DNA of 64,000 nt, taken from contig NZ_AP025314.1 in NCBI RefSeq assembly GCF_036492835.1, forward strand, positions 3,886,010 to 3,950,009, given 5' to 3'. The notes under the pieces were generated by a model. The model did not search any database. It was not told the DNA's origin and saw only the letters and a list, made by a program, of their open reading frames with translations. Positions within the stretch are counted from its first letter, which is position 1. Every line of letters begins with the position of its first letter. The DNA comes from Fulvitalea axinellae. GTDB taxonomy: Bacteria > Bacteroidota > Bacteroidia > Cytophagales > Cyclobacteriaceae. This document shows, in pieces, positions 1-8,341 of the stretch. The translations under genes were made by a program, and so were the position numbers.

Positions 1-45
1 CCAAACCCCTTGACCGTAAGTAAAATGGCTCAAACTACCCCATAA
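1..45 (+). CDS. C-terminal end of an upstream gene (partial)
   Basis: The frame beginning at base 1 is open and ends at the TAA at 43-45, giving the last 14 residues PNPLTVSKMAQTTP. The following gene starts only seven bases later, the spacing expected of an operon. The stretch is too short to identify a family, and a chance open frame of this length cannot be excluded. Confidence 0.4.
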   Translation, partial: PNPLTVSKMAQTTP

Positions 46-52
46 AGGGATA

Positions 53-643
53 ATGGCCGAAACGGTTTGGAAAAAAGCTCAGATTCAAATACGGCATTAC
101 GATATGAAAAAACACGAACTGGACGTCGATATCCATCAATATCCCGAAGCGATGCAGAACACTGTCTGCCTTTTTATGGACGAAGACGGATTGGTACGCA
201 CTGAGGCAAGGAAAAAAATGGTGGCCAAAGGCAACAAAAGTCTATCCATTTTGGAAAAACTTTTGGAAAGCGAAGTCATACAAGTAAGGTGGGAATCCGT
301 GAAGGCCATGGAAGAGATTGCCGACCGAACTTCAATCGACACTTTCATCCGGCTAATGGAGCACGACCCCGAAAGCGACGTGAGGGAAGTGGCGACACAC
401 GGCTTGGCCAGATTTGGCAAAATCGGCATTGTTCCTCTGCTGGAAAAGCTTATCCAAGGCAGAAAACACAGCTTCCTGTACGAAACCGCCGCCCTGACAT
501 TCAGAAAGCTCGGCGACGAATACCAAAAGAGCCACCCCGCCATACACGAACTTGTAGACGCGTTGCTCTCTTCGGAAGTACCGGACGAAACCGTGCCGAA
601 TTTGGCGGAAAAGGTACTTCGTCAAATCGATCCGTATAGATAG
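53..643 (+). CDS. HEAT-repeat protein
   Basis: This 196-residue protein has no signal peptide or membrane segment, so it is probably cytoplasmic. Residues from about 55 to 190 fall into helical HEAT-type repeats, visible as alternating Leu/Ala-rich helices with the pattern VRWESVKAMEEIAD and VREVATHGLARFG. HEAT repeats form a curved scaffold that binds other proteins; no catalytic motif is visible. The gene follows the end of another gene by seven bases and is probably the last gene of that rightward operon, because a hairpin follows at 661-695. A HEAT-type repeat also occurs in the anti-sigma factor at 1758-2510, but the two proteins are not obviously paralogous. Its partner cannot be told from the sequence. 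Confidence 0.8.
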   Translation: MAETVWKKAQIQIRHYDMKKHELDVDIHQYPEAMQNTVCLFMDEDGLVRTEARKKMVAKGNKSLSILEKLLESEVIQVRWESVKAMEEIADRTSIDTFIRLMEHDPESDVREVATHGLARFGKIGIVPLLEKLIQGRKHSFLYETAALTFRKLGDEYQKSHPAIHELVDALLSSEVPDETVPNLAEKVLRQIDPYR

Positions 644-660
644 GGGATTATAAACGAAAA

Positions 661-695
661 AACCCGCAACTCCATCAGGATTTTGCGGGGCTTTT
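661..695. terminator. Hairpin terminator between convergent genes
   Basis: CCCGCAA at 663-669 pairs with TTGCGGG at 684-690, followed by a T-rich stretch on the plus strand and preceded by an A-run, so it can serve both the HEAT gene and the leftward gene ending at 720. Confidence 0.75.
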
Positions 696-719
696 CTTGC
701 CTATATTTTCACGCTATCT

Positions 720-1703
720 TTATTCCTTCCGGAGATAGACGTTTCCGTGTTGGCCCCTGAGTACAAATTTCACTCCGCCACCGTTTATCGTCGCCCTGAA
801 TTTCGATTGGTTATGTGAACCTCGCTCGCTATTCTCCGTCCTTCCCTGGGGCTGATAATCGAAATCCGTGTAGATGTCACCGTAATGCACGTTGAAGTCC
901 AGATTCGCTTTCGTCTTTTTCGGTAAGGAAATATCTATATCTCCGTGACGGCAAGTAAAGGAATTGGGCATCTTCTGATTAACGGCGTCATACTTTGCCG
1001 TAATGTTTCCGTGCGTCACATTGGCTGTTACTGGTCCTGTGACTTTCTCCAAAGTAATGGAACTCCCGGCTTCTATACTCAATTCTTTCGACACATCCAT
1101 AAAAGTCACCTTGTCTGAGTGCATCGGGTTCTTGAAGTCTATCGCCAAACGAACGGGAACCCAAATTTCAAAGTCAGCGTGAACGGCTTTGTGCACTACG
1201 CCCGAAAGATGCAACACTCCGTCATGCTCTTTGGTCTCCAAGCCCAAACCCGTATTATCGGACCCCATACTTGATACTGGCCTGAGGCCCGCTGCCTTTT
1301 TCGGTAGGCTGATATCGTCCGAAGTTCTCAAGACAATGGAATTATCCTTATGGGTTCTCAATATAATTTTGCCTCGCAACCCGCTGATTCTGATCTTCGA
1401 TATATTACTCCCTATCTTTTTCGTAACCTCTTTGCTTCGCTTGTCCTTTTCGGCCTTCAGTATCATTTTCCAGTTCGGCTTAAAGGAGCTCATCCCTTCC
1501 GCACTGATCCTAGCTTTCAATATCTCTTCCAAGTCACCTACTTCCAGCCTGTTCCAGACCATCGGCCCAGCGTTTTGCTCTAATTCCGCCAAGATCTCGT
1601 TCACAAGCTTAAGTTGCTCTTTGGTCATCCCGGGGGCATTCGTTTGCGAGAATGCCGGAAATAGCGACAACTGAACGGCGATTAACAGTATAAATCTTTT
1701 CAT
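720..1703 (-). CDS. Secreted DUF4097-like beta-helix protein
   Basis: The 327-residue product begins with a clear signal peptide (MKRFILLIAVQLSLFPAFSQ), pointing to export. The region from about residue 90 to the end is beta-rich, with short recurring turns of the type 'GNITAKYD', 'GDIDISLP' and 'GDIYTDF'. This is the pattern of the DUF4097/putative adhesin family, which folds as a beta-helix. It lies 54 bases downstream of the anti-sigma gene and is probably the last gene of the sigma/anti-sigma operon. DUF4097-type genes are often found beside ECF sigma/anti-sigma pairs in Bacteroidota, but their biochemical role is unsettled. Localisation (periplasm or outer surface) is inferred only from the signal peptide. 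Confidence 0.75.
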   Translation of the reverse strand: MKRFILLIAVQLSLFPAFSQTNAPGMTKEQLKLVNEILAELEQNAGPMVWNRLEVGDLEEILKARISAEGMSSFKPNWKMILKAEKDKRSKEVTKKIGSNISKIRISGLRGKIILRTHKDNSIVLRTSDDISLPKKAAGLRPVSSMGSDNTGLGLETKEHDGVLHLSGVVHKAVHADFEIWVPVRLAIDFKNPMHSDKVTFMDVSKELSIEAGSSITLEKVTGPVTANVTHGNITAKYDAVNQKMPNSFTCRHGDIDISLPKKTKANLDFNVHYGDIYTDFDYQPQGRTENSERGSHNQSKFRATINGGGVKFVLRGQHGNVYLRKE

Positions 1704-1757
1704 AATATTCTGATTTCGAATTGTTTCATTGAATTTAGTAAGCGTCAGACCCGGAAC

Positions 1758-2510
1758 TTATGAGCCATGAAGATGATGAATCCCCGCCTTAGCCATCTTT
1801 TTCATCTCTTCGCTAGTACTTTCCTTGGCGTAAAACCTGCGTATAGACTCAACAGCCTGCACATCTTTCCACTTTACCAAAGTCTGGATAAGCTGAAGCT
1901 GGATGGTTTCGTCTGGTTCAGACTCCAAAGCGCGGGTTATAAATCGCCGAACCGTCGGGGTATCGTAATGTCTGGCTATGCCTTCCAGCGCCGCCAAGCG
2001 CACGTTCGGGTGTTCGGCCTGCGTCATCGTGATCATCAGCGCCTCCAAAGTATGCTGGTCGTTTAGGGCTTGGGCTTCCAAATCGTAAATGGCGTCGAGC
2101 TGGGCGCTGGGCGAATTGATGTCGAGAATGTACGTGGCCGAGATGTGGGCCTCATCATGCCATTCGTGACGCAACGCTTCGGATATCCCGAAACCCAACA
2201 ACACCAAAACTATCGAGGCTGCATAGCGGGTATACTTCTTATATAGAGGCACCACAAGCCGTTCCTCCTTCGCCAGAACCTTCTCCTGTTCCAGCATTTT
2301 GTAAAAGTCATCCGTCATCCTTAGGCTGGGTTGGATATCATCCAAAGCCTCGTCGGGTAGGAAAATCTCCCGCAGAGCTTCCAGTTCCTTCCCGCAGTCG
2401 GGGCACGAGGCCGTATGTTCCTCCACCCGCTTGGTTTCTTCTTCCGTCAACCGCCCGTCTATGTAATCCGGCAACAGGGCGCCGATATCTTCACAGTTCA
2501 TAACAGTCAT
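1758..2510 (-). CDS. Anti-sigma factor: zinc finger, one TM, HEAT repeats
   Basis: This 250-residue protein has three parts. The N-terminal part holds a zf-HC2-type anti-sigma zinc finger: after MNCEDIGALLPDYIDG come His, three residues, Cys, two residues, Cys (HTASCPDC). One membrane segment lies at about 92-112. The extracytoplasmic part, about 130-250, looks like HEAT repeats (for example VRLAALEGIARHYDTPTVRR). The zinc finger should hold the sigma factor encoded immediately upstream, two bases away, and the HEAT part presumably senses or binds a partner in the periplasm. The start could be residue 1 or the Met at residue 4 directly before the conserved NCEDI. Confidence 0.85.
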   Translation of the reverse strand: MTVMNCEDIGALLPDYIDGRLTEEETKRVEEHTASCPDCGKELEALREIFLPDEALDDIQPSLRMTDDFYKMLEQEKVLAKEERLVVPLYKKYTRYAASIVLVLLGFGISEALRHEWHDEAHISATYILDINSPSAQLDAIYDLEAQALNDQHTLEALMITMTQAEHPNVRLAALEGIARHYDTPTVRRFITRALESEPDETIQLQLIQTLVKWKDVQAVESIRRFYAKESTSEEMKKMAKAGIHHLHGS

Positions 2511-2512
2511 GT

Positions 2513-3058
2513 TTAGGCCAATTGAAAATAGATTTCCCTAAGTTTTTTTACTGACCGGTACACTTTGGTTTTGATGTTTGACACCGTCAGGCCGGTCTGT
2601 TCGCTGATTTCCTCATAAGGCATTCCCTGAAATTTGCTCATCAAGAGCAACTCCTTCTGCTCGTCGGGAAGGCGGTCCATGGCCAACCTCAGCGTGTCCT
2701 CGCGCTGTAGCCGGTCGGTTTGGTCCGAATCGTGGGCGGGAACGCGAGCCAACTCCTCGGCGGAAATATCGTTTTGCGAGGCGTCCAAGCCCGTACTTCG
2801 GCAAGAGTCATAGAATACGTTGCGGGCTATGCGGAACATCCAGCTCCTGAACGTATGCGTCCCCTTGTACGACTTGCGGTAACGGATCATGCGGTAGAAT
2901 ACTTGTTGCGTCAGATCCTCCGCTTTGTCTTGGTCGTGGGCCAGCTTATACATAAAGCGGAACATAGCGAGGCGGTACCTTTCGAACAGCTCGCCCATAT
3001 GATCGAGCGTGCCGTCACGCACCTGCGCCATCAATTCCTCGTCTGTCATTGGTACCAA
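2513..3058 (-). CDS. ECF-type RNA polymerase sigma factor
   Basis: The 181-residue protein has the two ECF sigma-70 regions. Region 2 (about 22-90) contains LTQQVFYRMIRYRKSYKG and FRSWMFRIARNVFYD, and region 4 (about 125-175) contains the helix-turn-helix MPYEEISEQTGLTVSNIKTK. The acidic linker between them is usual. It heads a leftward operon with its probable anti-sigma factor two bases downstream. The start may be residue 1 or the Met at residue 4 (MTDEEL). Its regulon is unknown; self-activation of the operon is common for such factors but not shown here. Confidence 0.9.
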   Translation of the reverse strand: MVPMTDEELMAQVRDGTLDHMGELFERYRLAMFRFMYKLAHDQDKAEDLTQQVFYRMIRYRKSYKGTHTFRSWMFRIARNVFYDSCRSTGLDASQNDISAEELARVPAHDSDQTDRLQREDTLRLAMDRLPDEQKELLLMSKFQGMPYEEISEQTGLTVSNIKTKVYRSVKKLREIYFQLA

Positions 3059-3277
3059 TTCAGTATCCGTTTTTCATTTCAAAAAGATTTTCGATTCCGA
3101 TGCCCCACAACCTTTACCCTTCAACCTGATTACTAGCAAGATTCGGAAAGGCCGCAACATCGGCAACAAATAATCAAAAAAAGTCTAATATCGGAGGCCA
3201 AAGGCAAAACAAAAGGAGACAATCAATGCAAAACCAAGCGTAAGTCTTTTCCTTGTTTTACAATGAAAATAGAAATC

Positions 3278-3437
3278 CAGTGTGTAAGGGTATTGGACCC
3301 AGTTTATTTTTTCATCAATAATAGGAGTTTTCGGTACAAACCCAGTATGTAATCGTCAGTTACATACTATGTTTCTATGCGTTACATACTGGGTTGATAG
3401 CCTTTATGCAGTATGTAACTGTGCTTTATGTACTGTG
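3278..3437. repeat. Cluster of inverted/direct CAGTATGTAA motifs
   Basis: CCCAGTATGTAA at 3341-3352 and TTACATACTGGG at 3382-3393 are a perfect 12-base inverted repeat. Extra copies lie at 3360-3368 (TTACATACT) and 3409-3420 (CAGTATGTAACT), with degenerate ones at 3278-3290 (CCAGTGTGTAAGG) and 3426-3437. The copies allow alternative hairpins, or several binding sites for a dimeric regulator, upstream of the sigma operon. Confidence 0.65.
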
Positions 3438-3763
3438 AAACTATAGTAAAGAATAGGGACAAAATAAAAAAAGCCCCGCAAACGCGACGCTATCCCAGTA
3501 TATAAAACCCGAAACGCTTGATCCTAAACGCTCTTTTCCCTTTTTGAAGATAAAAAACAGCCTATATCAGACTCCAAAGGACTTTTTGCGCCAGCGTGTT
3601 TCATTCTTTATCGGTTAGGCTTTCTCAGTAGTTTGGATTGTCATCCAATTTATAAAAAATAAATAGACTCAGGGGCTCCAGTACCTCATGCCGTGATTTT
3701 AGGTAGCAATACCGCCGGTAACGCATGCCGGATATTAGTCGAAAAACGATCTTTTGTACAAAA

Positions 3764-3799
3764 AAAGACCGCCACGGAGTCGGCCGTGGCGGTCTTTCA
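3764..3799 (-). terminator. Strong hairpin terminator
   Basis: AAAGACCGCCACG at 3764-3776 pairs perfectly with CGTGGCGGTCTTT at 3785-3797, and the leftward transcript ends in a U-run. It lies just past the stop of the leftward outer-membrane protein gene (3825). Confidence 0.85.
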
Positions 3800-3824
3800 A
3801 ATACTGTTCAGCACAGTATCAGCG

Positions 3825-4238
3825 TCAGAACCTATACGCAATACCCGCCTGCAAGCCGAGTTTGCCAGCTCCGAAATAATAATCGGCGCCCAGATCAAGT
3901 TCAAGGTTGCGGTCCAATGGCAATTGATAGCCTACACCCAGATCGAAATCAACGTCTCCGATAAACAGTCCGCGGGCACGTCCGTAGAAGTTATTGTTCA
4001 CGTAATACTTCGCACCGATAGCCAAATTGGCCATTCTGTCCCAGAACTGGATACCGCCGGTAGCGGCAAGGTTGTCCATTATAAAATAGTCAGCCTCCAA
4101 GTTAAGGATAAAATCCACGTCATTACCTAAGGTAAAGCCCAGGTTGCCGACTCCAACCAACTCCCCCTCACTCTGTGCTACGCTTTCGGAAACTCCCCAA
4201 ACGCATACAAACGCTATGATCAGCAACAGTTTTTTCAT
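3825..4238 (-). CDS. Small outer-membrane beta-barrel protein
   Basis: Starting at 4238, the 137-residue product begins with a typical signal peptide (MKKLLLIIAFVCVWGVSESV, cleaved after AQ). The frame stays open to a Met at 4313, but that extension would bury the signal peptide. The mature part is a run of alternating beta strands (ADYFIMDNLAATGGIQFW, AIGAKYYVNNNFYGRARG, DVDFDLGVGYQLPL, LELDLGADYYFGAGKLGLQ) and ends in aromatic Phe, the usual last residue of outer-membrane barrels. About eight strands could fit, as in small OmpA/OmpX-like barrels. It lies downstream of uvrB and ends at the hairpin at 3764. Its function is unknown. Confidence 0.75.
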   Translation of the reverse strand: MKKLLLIIAFVCVWGVSESVAQSEGELVGVGNLGFTLGNDVDFILNLEADYFIMDNLAATGGIQFWDRMANLAIGAKYYVNNNFYGRARGLFIGDVDFDLGVGYQLPLDRNLELDLGADYYFGAGKLGLQAGIAYRF

Positions 4239-4310
4239 CTTAATAAAAATCTCAAAGGTTAATGATATCGCCCGAAGGCGAAGGTTAAATACGATTATAC
4301 TCTTGACACG

Positions 4311-4340
4311 CAAGCCCGGACAAAGGTTGCCGGGGCTTTT
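4311..4340. terminator. GC-rich hairpin between uvrB and the outer-membrane gene
   Basis: AAGCCCGG near 4312 pairs, with one bulge, with CCGGGGCTT near 4330. A T-rich tail exists only on the plus strand, whereas uvrB is transcribed leftward, so its role as a uvrB terminator is uncertain. Confidence 0.4.
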
Positions 4341-4342
4341 GT

Positions 4343-6367
4343 TTATTGTTTCTTTTCCAGCAAAATCTTGAGTTCCGCAATCTCGTCGCGGTACTTGGCG
4401 GCCTGTATGAAGTCGAGGTCTTTGGCGGCGGCCTCCATCTTGCTCTGCGTTTCTTTGACCAGACGCTCGATATGGTCCTTGTCCATGGTCTTCACCACAG
4501 GGTCCGACACTACGGAAGCCACGTGCTCTTGCTCGTCGTAGTACTTCTGTTCCTTCTTGGCATCGGCCACAGAGGTCTGCTCCATAATGGCTTCCTTGGA
4601 CTTGCGTACCGTCGTCGGCGTGATTCCGTGCTCCTCGTTATACTCGGCCTGAAGCGCCCGGCGCCTGTTCGTCTCGTCAATCGACACGCGCATAGAGTCC
4701 GTCATCTTGTCGGCGTACATGATCACCTCTCCGTTGGCGTTCCTCGCCGCCCGTCCGATGGTTTGTATCAAAGACTTTTGGTTACGGAGGAAGCCTTCTT
4801 TGTCAGCGTCGAGGATGGCGACCAAGGATACTTCGGGCAAGTCCAAACCTTCCCGCAACAGGTTTACGCCCACCAACACGTCAAATACGCCTAGTCTTAG
4901 CTCGCGCAATATTTCCACTCGCTCGATGGACTTGACCTCGGAGTGGATATAACGGCACTTGACGCCGGCTTTTTCCATAAACTTGGTCAGTTCCTCAGCC
5001 ATACGCTTAGTCAGAGTAGTGACCAATACGCGTTCTTCCCGCTCTATTCGTAGCGAGACTTCGTGAAGCAAGTCGTCAATTTGGTTTAATGTAGGACGCA
5101 CTTCCACCTTTGGATCCAGCAGGCCGGTAGGGCGAATGATCTGTTCCACCACCACTCCGTCGGATTTCATCAGCTCGTAATCGCTCGGCGTGGCGCTTAC
5201 GAAGAGCACTTGGTTAAGCATTCCTTCGAATTCGTCGAACTTCAGAGGACGGTTATCCATTGCGGAAGGCAAGCGGAAGCCGTATTCCACAAGGTTAATC
5301 TTACGGGCACGGTCGCCTCCCCACATCGCCCGGACTTGTGGCATGGTTACGTGACTTTCGTCAACCATCAGCAAGAAGTCCTCTGGGAAGTAGTCTATCA
5401 GGCAGAAAGGCCTCATACCCGGCTTTCTTCTGTCGAAGTAACGCGAATAGTTCTCTATACCGGAGCAGTAACCCAGCTCGCGCATCATTTCCATGTCCAT
5501 TTCCACACGTTCTTTGAGGCGTTCGGCGGCTTCGGGTTGTCCTTCTTTTTCGAAGAAAGCGATTTGTTTCACCAAGTCATCCTGTATCTCACGGATCGCT
5601 TGGACGGTAGTGTCTTTATCGGTGACGAAGAGATTGGCCGGAAATATCGACACGGTCTTTTCGTCAGATATCTTGCGCCCCGATTCAGGGTCTATGCGCT
5701 GGATAGTTTCGATCTCGTCACCCCAGAAAATAATCCTGTACGCAAAGTCGGCGTAAGCGACATGAATATCGACCGTGTCGCCTTTTACCCTGAAACTTCC
5801 CCGAGCAAATTCGGCTTCGGTTCTGTTGTAAAGGCTATCGACCAAATCAAACAGGAATTGGTTTCTAGGCCGATTATCCCCGACAGATATTTCGATTACG
5901 CCTTTGGCGAACTCTTCCGGATTTCCCAGACCGTAGATACACGACACCGAAGCGATGACAATCACATCGCGACGCCCGCTGAGCAAGGCCGAAGTGGTAC
6001 TGAGCCGGAGCTTCTCGATCTCGTCATTAATCTGCAAGTCCTTCTCGATATACGTTCCCGTAGTCGGGATATAGGCTTCGGGTTGGTAATAATCGTAATA
6101 GGATACGAAGTACTCGACGGCGTTTTCGGGGAAGAATTGCTTAAACTCACCGTACAGTTGCGCCGCCAAGGTTTTGTTATGGCACAGCACCAACGTAGGC
6201 CTGTTCACCCTATTGACGATATTGGCCATGGTAAAGGTCTTGCCCGAACCTGTTACACCCAAAAGCGTTTGGGCTGGTTCGCCGGCATTCAAGCCCTCGA
6301 CTAATGCTTCTATCGCCTGAGGTTGGTCTCCCGTAGGCTCAAATTCAGTGGTGAGTTTAAAATCCAT
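4343..6367 (-). CDS. uvrB: Excinuclease ABC subunit B
   Basis: This is a full-length (674-residue) UvrB, the DNA-damage-verifying helicase of nucleotide excision repair, acting with UvrA and then UvrC in the cytoplasm. Visible motifs in order are Walker A GVTGSGKT (about 37-44), the aromatic beta-hairpin YYDYYQPEAYIP (about 91-102) that is inserted between DNA strands, the VDESH motif, helicase motifs VGVNLLREGLDLPEV and QTIGRAARN, and the C-terminal UVR domain (about 632-667) that contacts UvrC. It appears to be a single gene, divergent from the Crp/Fnr regulator. Its antisense strand carries long open frames that are only coding-bias shadows. Confidence 0.98.
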   Translation of the reverse strand: MDFKLTTEFEPTGDQPQAIEALVEGLNAGEPAQTLLGVTGSGKTFTMANIVNRVNRPTLVLCHNKTLAAQLYGEFKQFFPENAVEYFVSYYDYYQPEAYIPTTGTYIEKDLQINDEIEKLRLSTTSALLSGRRDVIVIASVSCIYGLGNPEEFAKGVIEISVGDNRPRNQFLFDLVDSLYNRTEAEFARGSFRVKGDTVDIHVAYADFAYRIIFWGDEIETIQRIDPESGRKISDEKTVSIFPANLFVTDKDTTVQAIREIQDDLVKQIAFFEKEGQPEAAERLKERVEMDMEMMRELGYCSGIENYSRYFDRRKPGMRPFCLIDYFPEDFLLMVDESHVTMPQVRAMWGGDRARKINLVEYGFRLPSAMDNRPLKFDEFEGMLNQVLFVSATPSDYELMKSDGVVVEQIIRPTGLLDPKVEVRPTLNQIDDLLHEVSLRIEREERVLVTTLTKRMAEELTKFMEKAGVKCRYIHSEVKSIERVEILRELRLGVFDVLVGVNLLREGLDLPEVSLVAILDADKEGFLRNQKSLIQTIGRAARNANGEVIMYADKMTDSMRVSIDETNRRRALQAEYNEEHGITPTTVRKSKEAIMEQTSVADAKKEQKYYDEQEHVASVVSDPVVKTMDKDHIERLVKETQSKMEAAAKDLDFIQAAKYRDEIAELKILLEKKQ

Positions 6368-6698
6368 ATCAGTTCGGTTTCCGGAAATTCAGCTGAAGGG
6401 TCAAATATCGAACTTGGGGCCAAATTCGCAACAAAGGAACGCCTTATTTTAGGAAACGGGCCGGCAAGTGTTTTTTCCTTACCCGAACGCTCCACTCAAG
6501 ACTAGTCAAGTATTTTTTTATAATTCTCCATATTTTCGCTGTATTCTGCCCAGTTCGGTTGAACGCTTCTTCATATCCGTTTTCCAAAATTGACTAATTT
6601 CACCGATATTTGGCACAAAACCCTCTTTTTGCCAATTATCTAACATCTGGCAAGCGGGAAAACATTAGTCCGTAAATCCGAAAGAAAAGGGAAACGCA
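6368..6698. other. Divergent promoter region, uvrB / Crp-Fnr regulator
   Basis: This 331-base non-coding stretch must hold both divergent promoters. I see no hairpin or clear repeat. A TTTGG-containing GATATTTGG near 6607 resembles the -7 motif of the phylum but has no well-spaced TTG upstream. Confidence 0.4.
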
Positions 6699-7388
6699 AT
6701 GGGAGACATCTGGTACTTTGATAACGCTGATTTATACGAGGTGTTGTGTCCTCACAAACTAAAAGAATTCGCCAAGAACCATTTCGAGGAATTCGGCAAA
6801 GGGGACTTTATTTATTTTAAGGAGGACCCTTCCACCACGATATACTTGGTGAGCAAAGGCAAGGTTCGCATTATCAATTACACCGACACGGGAGAGGAAA
6901 TGGTGAAATCGGTACTGTCGAAAGGGGAGATATTCGGAGAGATGGCGCTTATGGGCGAAACGGAAAGGAAAGATTTCGCCGTTTGCGCCACTGGCAAGAC
7001 ATCGATTTGCCGTATCAATGTGGACGATCTCCAGCATTTGATGCGGAACCATAATAAGATAAACCTGAAGATATATAAAATCATAGGCCTTCGCCTGCGC
7101 AAAATCGAACGGAAACTGGAAGCCATGCTTTTCAAGGACGTGCGCTCAAGGCTTATCGACTTTCTCAGAGACTTGGTAGAGGAGCGTCTAGACGGCCCGA
7201 TAACGCATCCGCCCGTGGAATTGGAGAACCATTTCACGCAAAAGGACATCGCCGACCTTATCGGCGCCCGCCGGGAAACGGTCACGGCTATGCTCAATTC
7301 CATGAAAGACGAGGGGCTTTTGGAGTACGGAAGAAAATCAATCGTAATCCGATGTCCGGAAATACTGAAAGTACCGGGAAAAGAGTAA
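6699..7388 (+). CDS. Crp/Fnr-family transcription regulator
   Basis: This 229-residue protein has an N-terminal cyclic-nucleotide-binding-type beta-roll (about 20-130; IYLVSKGKVRIINYTDTG and GEIFGEMALMGET), a dimerisation helix (about 130-165) and a C-terminal winged helix-turn-helix (about 175-222; FTQKDIADLIGARRETVTAM). The cysteines are not arranged like the iron-sulfur ligands of Fnr, so oxygen sensing through a 4Fe-4S cluster is unlikely. The ligand is not identifiable. It stands alone, divergent from uvrB. Confidence 0.9.
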   Translation: MGDIWYFDNADLYEVLCPHKLKEFAKNHFEEFGKGDFIYFKEDPSTTIYLVSKGKVRIINYTDTGEEMVKSVLSKGEIFGEMALMGETERKDFAVCATGKTSICRINVDDLQHLMRNHNKINLKIYKIIGLRLRKIERKLEAMLFKDVRSRLIDFLRDLVEERLDGPITHPPVELENHFTQKDIADLIGARRETVTAMLNSMKDEGLLEYGRKSIVIRCPEILKVPGKE

Positions 7389-7395
7389 GCGAAAA

Positions 7396-7430
7396 AGGGC
7401 GAGATTCGGCCATCTGCCATCCCTCGCCCT
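7396..7430 (+). terminator. Hairpin after the Crp/Fnr gene
   Basis: AGGGCGAG at 7396-7403 pairs with CTCGCCCT at 7423-7430. No good T-run follows, so termination here would be weak. Confidence 0.45.
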
Positions 7431-7876
7431 GACTGTAAAAACCTGCTCTGCCTATGTTTATTTTTTTTCATCTCACCCCCTCTCCGTCCCGCCTTGTGAA
7501 AAGGAAGTGGCGACAGGTTTGACTGACCTGCCGCCCGAGGACAGAATACCTACAAAACGTGAGTCGTAAAATGTAATCTTGACTGTTTTTATCGGAGAAT
7601 TACTCACATTTTCGGCTATCCTCCTTCGCGTCGAAAGTAAATGTGTTGTGCATTTACACGGGCAAACAACAACGCTGGATTTCCCACCTTCGGCCAGGAA
7701 TTAGATTCCCCGCCTATTATCTTTCTATATTTTTTTGAAAAGAAGAACAGCGGACCCTTTCGCAGCCACATTTACCCCTAGCGCGAAAAGATGGGTGACT
7801 CCGCCGTCCTCTTTCATGTATGCTCATAGTCCGTTTTTTCCGAATCACGGAAATACTGTGTGGCAACCGGCGTCAA
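7431..7876. other. Non-coding stretch after the Crp/Fnr gene
   Basis: No gene is supported in either direction. A loose inverted repeat (GTGAGT near 7560, ACTCAC near 7603) is the only structure I notice. Confidence 0.4.
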
Positions 7877-8023
7877 CTACATCAAGTACTGGTACACTTT
7901 AGCCTTACTCTCGATCGTAATTTTGACCTGCTTTTTAACAAGTGTTTGTACCGAATCATAGACACTTTCACAAACCGCAAGGCTGGCTGTCAAGATTCCT
8001 AAAACGAGAATGTGCTTTTTCAT
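7877..8023 (-). CDS. Small exported peptide candidate (48 aa)
   Basis: A short leftward frame starts with ATG at 8023 and stops with TAG at 7877. It begins with MKKHILVLGILTASLAVCES, which has the charge and hydrophobic run of a signal peptide, followed by a polar stretch (VQTLVKKQVKITIESKAKVY). A cysteine follows the hydrophobic run, but Val before it is a poor lipobox, so a lipoprotein is doubtful. It stands alone between two rightward genes. No family is recognised; it is supported only by the signal-like start. Confidence 0.4.
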   Translation of the reverse strand: MKKHILVLGILTASLAVCESVYDSVQTLVKKQVKITIESKAKVYQYLM

Positions 8024-8303
8024 AGTACCCGTGGTTGTGTTTCCGATTACCTACAATGCAAAACACAAGAAATCCTCACCGAAAAGATGTAAGCCGGATT
8101 ACATTGTTCGATTTGTCAAATACAACCCGCTGATTTTCTTTGTTTTTATAAAAAAAGTACCACGCTTTTTTTTGGCCTAAATTCAGGAAACTTGGATTCT
8201 AAAAATCTCAAAACCTATTCGCCCGTTTTTGCGTTAACATTCGGTTACGAACTCCAAACCAACCTCGCTTCCCGCCAAGCCCCTATTATATAGAACCCGA
8301 AAA
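8024..8303. other. Intergenic stretch upstream of the secDF cluster
   Basis: AT-rich, non-coding. It separates the leftward 48-residue frame from the rightward promoter at 8304-8334. A leftward frame covering 8234-8758 is antisense to the next gene and not supported. Confidence 0.4.
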
Positions 8304-8334
8304 TTTGCCCAAGCGGGAAAAATCTTTACATTTG
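8304..8334 (+). promoter_or_regulatory. Bacteroidota-type promoter
   Basis: TTTG at 8304-8307 is followed after 19 bases by TACATTTG at 8327-8334, an exact fit to the TTTG / TAnnTTTG promoter of this phylum. It lies directly before the gene starting at 8342. Confidence 0.65.
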
Positions 8335-8341
8335 CGGTTGA

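Larger units (their letters stand above)
3059..3824. other. 766-base non-coding stretch with a repeat cluster
   Basis: No convincing gene is seen on either strand. The stretch contains the promoter side of the leftward sigma operon, a cluster of AGTATGTAA-type repeats at 3278-3437 and a strong hairpin at 3764-3797. The small open frames near 3693-4130 run through the hairpin and antisense to the outer-membrane protein gene. Confidence 0.6.

Noticed and set aside
3278..3437. CRISPR array
   Set aside because: The repeated 10-12-mers occur in both orientations with irregular spacing and no uniform spacers, and no cas genes are nearby.
5210..6304. 364-residue rightward open frame antisense to uvrB
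   Set aside because: It lies entirely antisense to a fully conserved uvrB and is produced by its codon bias; the translation has no family character.
6699..7388. Oxygen-sensing Fnr with a 4Fe-4S cluster
   Set aside because: The cysteine arrangement needed for the cluster is missing, so only a general Crp/Fnr call is made.
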